The position numbers were made by a program, and so were the translations under genes. From assembly GCA_022592445.1 (NCBI GenBank), contig JABYQR010000052.1:117107-181106 (forward strand): 64,000 nucleotides of DNA, given 5' to 3'. Shown piece after piece: positions 59,687-64,000 of the stretch (positions within the stretch are counted from its first letter, which is position 1; every line of letters starts with the position of its first letter). The notes below the pieces were generated by a model. It was not told the origin of the DNA, did no database searches, and saw only the letters and a list, made by a program, of their open reading frames with translations. This DNA is from Cytidiella melzeri (lineage: Eukaryota; Basidiomycota; Agaricomycetes; Polyporales; Irpicaceae).

Positions 59687-61513
59687 ATGACAGTGGGAGC
59701 TGAAACATCCCTCCCCTGCTACGGAAAGCCGCACCTTTTTTACAAGAAGAAACGAGACGTCTATCTTGACCAAGACAACAAGTGGGAACATTGCACAGCT
59801 GACATTTGTCCCAATCGAGAACTAGCAAACCAAACAGTAACACCGCCACACCCAGACTTTGAAGTTGTGGACATTGCCCAAGTTGAACGACACTTGCGAG
59901 AAGCCAGAAGACGCGACAAGAGATGAGCAGAAGTACCATCTGCTAGTAACAAACCACCACTATTGTTAGAAGAACTCGCAGTAGCACCAAAGCCAACAAT
60001 GAGTACCCCTCAAGAAGCAATACAACCCGAAGGTACCCAAGCACCAGGGACTGAAAGAGAACAAAGGCCATTTACACCATTCACTACCCATGACGACGAC
60101 AACTCTTCAGCCCCAGATCCACATCGACCCATCTTCCGACCCTATGATAGGGAAGGTCATGAGAAAAGGAAACAATCAGACCCTTTCGACCCCGAGTACC
60201 CCTTTGACAGATATTCCGACGCCCCAACCAATGACCGAGCACCACCTGAAAGCGAGTGGGAAAAGCTCAAACTCCGTGATCCCCAAGACTTTGATGGCAG
60301 GGCCGAGAAGTTTGATGAATGGTGGACCAACATGTTGATGTACATCAAGATGCAGCCCAAGCGATTTGCTCTAGCCATACACAAGATTGTTTGCGTACTC
60401 AGCTACATGAATGGAGGAACGGCTGGACCATGGGCTATGTTGAAGAAGAAACAATACCTGATGGAAGATTTCCCACACTGGAGAGAATTCTGCGATGAAG
60501 TGTTGATGTTCTTCCAGGACAAAGGACTCAGAGAACAAGCATTGGCCAAGCTTGAAAGGGCAAATCAAGGCTCGAGAACAGTCCAAGAATACAACAATGA
60601 TTTTTCCGTATTGCTGGGACAATACAGCGAGAACCGAGACGAGACAGCGGTAATGGCTTGGTACAAGCGCGGACTCAAGTGGAGCCTCCTTAACGCCCTT
60701 CATAATCTACACCATCAACCGGAGAACCTCGGAGAAATGATGATAGAAGCGCTCTGGCTAGAAACAAACCGACAACTCCTGACGCTCGATCTGGCTGCTC
60801 ATAATGGCCGTGGCAAGAGTGAGGGGGGAAGTCAGTCTACTCGAACCCCCTACTCCAACAACAACCAAGCCACTGCAAGAGTTATGAACGCAGCAGATCG
60901 TGAGCATCACTTCAGAGACAAACTATGCTTCAGGTGCCATCAGCCTGGTCACAAAGCTAACGATCTCTCCTTCCATCCCGACTATAGGCCAAACCCACGC
61001 ACGCAACCTCGAGCGCAAAACCCGCCGCCTGCACTCCGAGCTGCAACGATGGTTGAAGGAGAAAGATCAGGCGCCAGCACTTTGGAAGCGAGAGGGGAGG
61101 AGGTTGGTCAGGAGGACACCGCAGGAGTTATACGTCGCACGCGTGGCAGCGTGGCGGGCGATTCAGGCGAGACGGTTGGAGCTCTCAAAGAGTTACATCG
61201 TCGACACGATGGAGGGGGGACCCTGCAAGTTCTGGGGTCCGGCCGAGCACAGGAACGGGGTCTTTATGACCAATCAGGAGGCAGAATGCATGAGGGTATG
61301 GAGAACCATGGCCTTTGCAGGCCCGGATATGATAGACTGGGCCAACGACTCGTACTGGATAAGTTGGGCAGCGCACAACGGGAGGATCTGGGGGTGACGC
61401 AGGAGGAAGTGGAGAGGTGGCTCAACTTAGAGTGGGTAGGGCCGCCCCTCTTCCGGGTCCAAGAGTGGCAGGACGGAAACCGAAACTCGGCCGAATTTGG
61501 AAATGGTCTATAG
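59687..61513 (+). pseudogene. Gypsy gag gene with nonsense codon
   Basis: The N-terminal part (59687-59926) and the main ORF (59963-61513) are in one frame, separated by TGA at 59924-59926. The capsid-like region has LKLRDPQDFDGRAEKFDEWW, then FPHWREFCDEVLMFFQDKGL, ALAKLERANQGSRTVQEYNN and MAWYKRGLKWSLLNALHNL, the usual Gypsy gag layout (W, F..W/L, VxxY...F). The zinc knuckle reads CFRCHQPGHKANDL: the first two Cys and the His are there but the last Cys is Leu, so metal binding is probably lost. After 61,000 the sequence becomes GC-richer and loses gag-like features. Roles of an intact gag would be particle formation and RNA packaging. Confidence 0.75.
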
Positions 61514-61560
61514 GGCTGTAGCGGGACTACCGGTTGAAGAGAGAGGCCTGTTTTTAGACG
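61000..61560 (+). other. GC-rich segment of different character within the retroelement
   Basis: Base composition rises clearly in GC compared with gag before and protease after. A second frame is open through it (about 60900-61397), with LERKTRRLHSELQRWLKEK and MIDWANDSYWISWAAHNG. It may be a captured host fragment or a foreign insertion replacing the gag-protease linker. Its identity is unknown. Confidence 0.4.
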
Positions 61561-61614
61561 AACTTGAAGAAAGAGAGGGTTTTTAGTTTATCCTACACCC
61601 TCGACGTGTGTTAG

Positions 61615-61966
61615 GATCAAGGCGAACCGTGTAACGGCTAGTGACCTTTCAATATCATTTGCTGGCAAAATCACACACAATCGCAAATGTCGAAGTTCAA
61701 GTCTTGGTTGATAGTGGTGCAACGCATTGCTTCATCCATGAGAAAGTCCTCAATCGTAACAAGTGGGAGGCAAACCCGTTACCAAAGCCGTTTGGAGTCC
61801 AGAACGTTGACGGTACCATCAACGTGGCAGGACGAATTACTCATGGAATATACTTGCCATTAGTAGTGGGACAAAGAGTTCACTATGAACTGTTTTACGT
61901 GACCAACCTCGGTCGAGACGACATCATCCTAGGAATGACTTGGTTGAAGAAACACAACCCTCGATA
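61615..61966 (+). pseudogene. Gypsy aspartic protease region
   Basis: Open frame with VQVLVDSGATHCFIHEKVL, the DSGA-type catalytic Asp motif of retroviral-like proteases, followed by FYVTNLGRDDIILGMTWLKK, the conserved ILGMxWL end. The frame breaks just after WLKKHN at about 61960, by a small indel. Confidence 0.75.
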
Positions 61967-62337
61967 GACTGGAAGACCAAATGCATACAATTCAAAGATG
62001 GCAATAAGGTCCATTGTGAAGATCCCCTCACAATCAAGATCATTCAAGCAATCAAGCGGATGCAGCCGCCGGATAAACAGTTCACAACAACCGACAAACC
62101 CGCATCAAATTTGTTGACAAAGAAACGTTCATTCATGGTAGAAGAAGTCGAGGAAGTTCCGAATTACGTCGGAGAGAAGCTTCCTTCAGACGCCATCCAC
62201 ATCATGGAACCAATAGTCCAACCCCAAGAAGGAATTGTGGAGGTCCATAGTCCTCCCACAATGCATAAGGAAGTGCATGCAGATACGACACCAACTGCAG
62301 ACTATATTACACCTTCAAAGATCTCGGTCACTCCAGA

Positions 62338-63407
62338 ATGGGTAGCCGAACAGGAAGATCGCTCTATTGGGCTAAGGACTACCTATGGCACGAAGAGACC
62401 ATTGAAGAAGCAATAGCGGGAGGCGAAGATCTCATCTACATCCGGGTCAAACACAACGTGTCTCAACAAGTGGCCGAAGCGCAGCACAAGGAGAAAACCG
62501 AACAAACTATTGAAGACATCGTACCAGCTGAATTCTTGGGATTCCGATTTGTGTTTGAGAAGCACGCATCAGAACGACTACCAGAACGAAAGAAATGGGA
62601 TCACGCGATAGACCTTGTACCGGGGGCAGAAATGAAGAACTGCAAAGTTTACCCGCTGTCACAACCAGAACAGGTCGAACTCAACAACTTCATTACGGAA
62701 CACCTACAGAAAGGGTACATACGACCCTCGAAATCCCCAATGGCTTCTCCATTCTTCTTTGTCAAGAAGAAGGATGGCTCATTACGACCAATACAAGACT
62801 ACCGAATCCTGAACACCATGACAAAGAAGAACACATACCCACTACCGTTGATTCCGGAACTTATTGACAAACTCAAAGGAGCAAAGATATTCACCAAACT
62901 GGACGTACGATGGGGATACAACAATGTACGCATCAAGGAGGGCGACGAGTGGAAGGCAGCATTCAAGACCAACCTCGGCCTGTTCGAGCCAACAGTCATG
63001 TTCTTTGGACTTACCAATTCACCAGCAACGTTCCAATCCATGATGAACGAGATCTTTGCAGATCTTATTGACACAGGCATGTAGTAGTTTACATGGACGA
63101 CATCCTCATCTTTACCGAAGACCGGCCAACGCACGACATCCTCATCAAACAGGTGTTACAACGGCTGAAAGACAACGACCTGTTCCTGAAACCGGAGAAA
63201 TGCATGTTCCGACAATCGCGCATCGAATACCTTGGGCTCATTGTGTCTTACAACAACCTAGAGATGGACCCGGGTAAAGTCTCCGCGGTGGCCGATTGGC
63301 CAATACCCCGTAAAGTCAAAGAAGTCCAATCATTCCTTGGATTTGCCAACTTCTATCGACGGTTTATCCCCAACTTTTCCGACATTGCGCAACCATTGTA
63401 CACCTGA
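62338..63407 (+). pseudogene. Gypsy reverse transcriptase region, frame broken
   Basis: Begins with a linker ([20 protein letters not shown]) and RT motifs [48 protein letters not shown], and [19 protein letters not shown]. The catalytic YMDD lies just after a one-base frame break at about 63082, so the palm is split over two frames. The second part continues with KCMFRQSRIEYLGLIVS and VQSFLGFANFYRRFIPNF to 63407, where another break occurs. All key motifs are still readable, suggesting fairly recent decay. Confidence 0.85.
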
Positions 63408-63436
63408 CCAAGAAAACAACTGTATGGGACTGGACG

Positions 63437-63916
63437 GTGGCCTGTCAAACTGCCTTTGACGAATTGAAGAGAGTCTTCTGCAGTGCACCACTACTCAAGA
63501 TGCCAGATGCAGGCAAACCATTCCGAGTGGAAACCAACGCATCTAGTTATGCAACAGGGGCGGTGCTATCCCAACAGGATGAAACAGGACATTGGCACCC
63601 CTGCGCGTATCTTTCTCAGTCAATGACGGTAACCGAACGGAATTACGACATCTACGATAAGGAGCTCCTTGCCATCATGCGTGCATTAGAGGAGTGGCGC
63701 CACTATTTGGAAGGGGCAACTTACGATTTCGACATCTACACTGACCATCAGAACCTCGCATATTTCAAAGAAGCACACAAATTGAACCGAAGACAAGCAC
63801 GTTGGGCATTGTATCTCTCAAGATTCCGATTCCGATTATTCCACCGGCCTGGAACTACAATGACGGTTCCTGATGCCCTATCTAGACGTGTTGATCATGA
63901 TCTAGGGGGGGGGTGA
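63437..63916 (+). pseudogene. Gypsy RNase H region
   Basis: Contains AFDELKRVFCSAPLLKMPDA and FRVETNASSYATGAVLSQ, where the usual first catalytic Asp of (E)TDAS is Asn. It goes on with YDIYDKELLAIMRALEEWRH (the E of the KEL motif), then FDIYTDHQNLAYF (the second Asp) and PGTTMTVPDALSRR. A run of nine G ends the frame in GGG and a stop. The Asp-to-Asn change alone should abolish RNase H activity. Confidence 0.8.
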
Positions 63917-64000
63917 TAATTCCGAGCAGATCCTGCTACCAGAGCATCTTTTTCATCTACGAGTCATAGATCAGGATCAACACGCAACAACCACCGACAC

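Larger units (their letters stand above)
58826..64000 (+). mobile_element. Ty3/Gypsy LTR retrotransposon, degenerate, open at the right edge
   Basis: Starts with TGTTAC at about 58826, directly next to the open frame of the broken minus-strand gene. It contains an LTR, a gag with capsid and zinc-knuckle-like motif, an aspartic protease, reverse transcriptase and RNase H, in the Gypsy order. The integrase and the 3' LTR must lie beyond the window. The coding part has one nonsense codon (59924-59926) and frame breaks near 61960, 62340-62410, 63082, 63400 and at a run of nine G near 63904, so this copy cannot make a working polyprotein. Target-site duplication cannot be checked here. Confidence 0.85.

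Noticed and set aside
1..64000. CRISPR arrays, rRNA, tRNA or a biosynthetic or defence gene cluster
   Set aside because: No regular spaced repeats or RNA gene were recognised by eye, and neighbouring genes have unrelated functions; tRNAscan-SE would be needed to exclude tRNAs fully.

Overview
The window looks like nuclear DNA of an Agaricomycete (mushroom-forming basidiomycete). Genes are dense and broken by many introns of about 50-65 bp. Gene families typical of that group occur: F-box proteins with a basidiomycete-style C-terminal region, a DUF6533-type seven-helix protein, a multispan membrane protein, a sedolisin-family secreted protease, HMG-box factors, and a very small hydrophobic protein with a CC/RGG tail. 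Exon boundaries were read by eye from GT/AG sites, frame and protein family sense. Coding ends are firmer than internal junctions.

Left part (1-25,000): a partial F-box gene (+), type II phosphatidylinositol 4-kinase (-), a Tat-SF1/Cus2-like splicing factor (-), a probable complex I 21.3 kDa-type subunit (-), a UPF0643-like gene (+), an unrecognised disordered protein (-), a single-pass cell-surface protein (+), a multispan membrane protein (-), a PAS-kinase-like Ser/Thr kinase (+), the ubiquinone methyltransferase COQ3 (+), an F-box/LRR-like gene (+) and a 71-residue membrane-type miniprotein (-). These are mostly housekeeping genes plus fungus-specific ones, with no sign of a functional cluster.

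Middle part (25,000-45,000): a roughly 2 kb stretch (about 25,250-27,290) is nearly free of CpG, has no usable ORF and carries a tRNA-primer-like site. It reads as a decayed, probably once methylated retroelement. It is followed by a DUF6533 seven-helix gene, an HMT1/ATM1-type half ABC transporter with a long repetitive tail, a glycine-rich RRM protein and two HMG-box genes 2.6 kb apart, with two long non-coding gaps between them.

Right part (45,000-64,000): an intact sedolisin gene is followed 4.1 kb downstream by a truncated, frameshifted copy that shares a nearly identical internal patch. A perfect-looking 145 bp tandem duplication comes next, then an F-box-like gene (-), the BAR protein RVS161/HOB3 (+) and a large coiled-coil, Arg/Ser and RGG-rich gene (-). 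That last gene has one in-frame TGA and its 5' end runs straight into the LTR of a Ty3/Gypsy retrotransposon, which fills the rest of the window. The retrotransposon (gag, protease, RT, RNase H) has several frameshifts and a nonsense codon, so this copy is dead.

I found no CRISPR array, rRNA, tRNA or clearly new multi-gene system. The most interesting material is evolutionary: the transposon-broken gene, the protease duplication with likely gene conversion, and the CpG-depleted relic.
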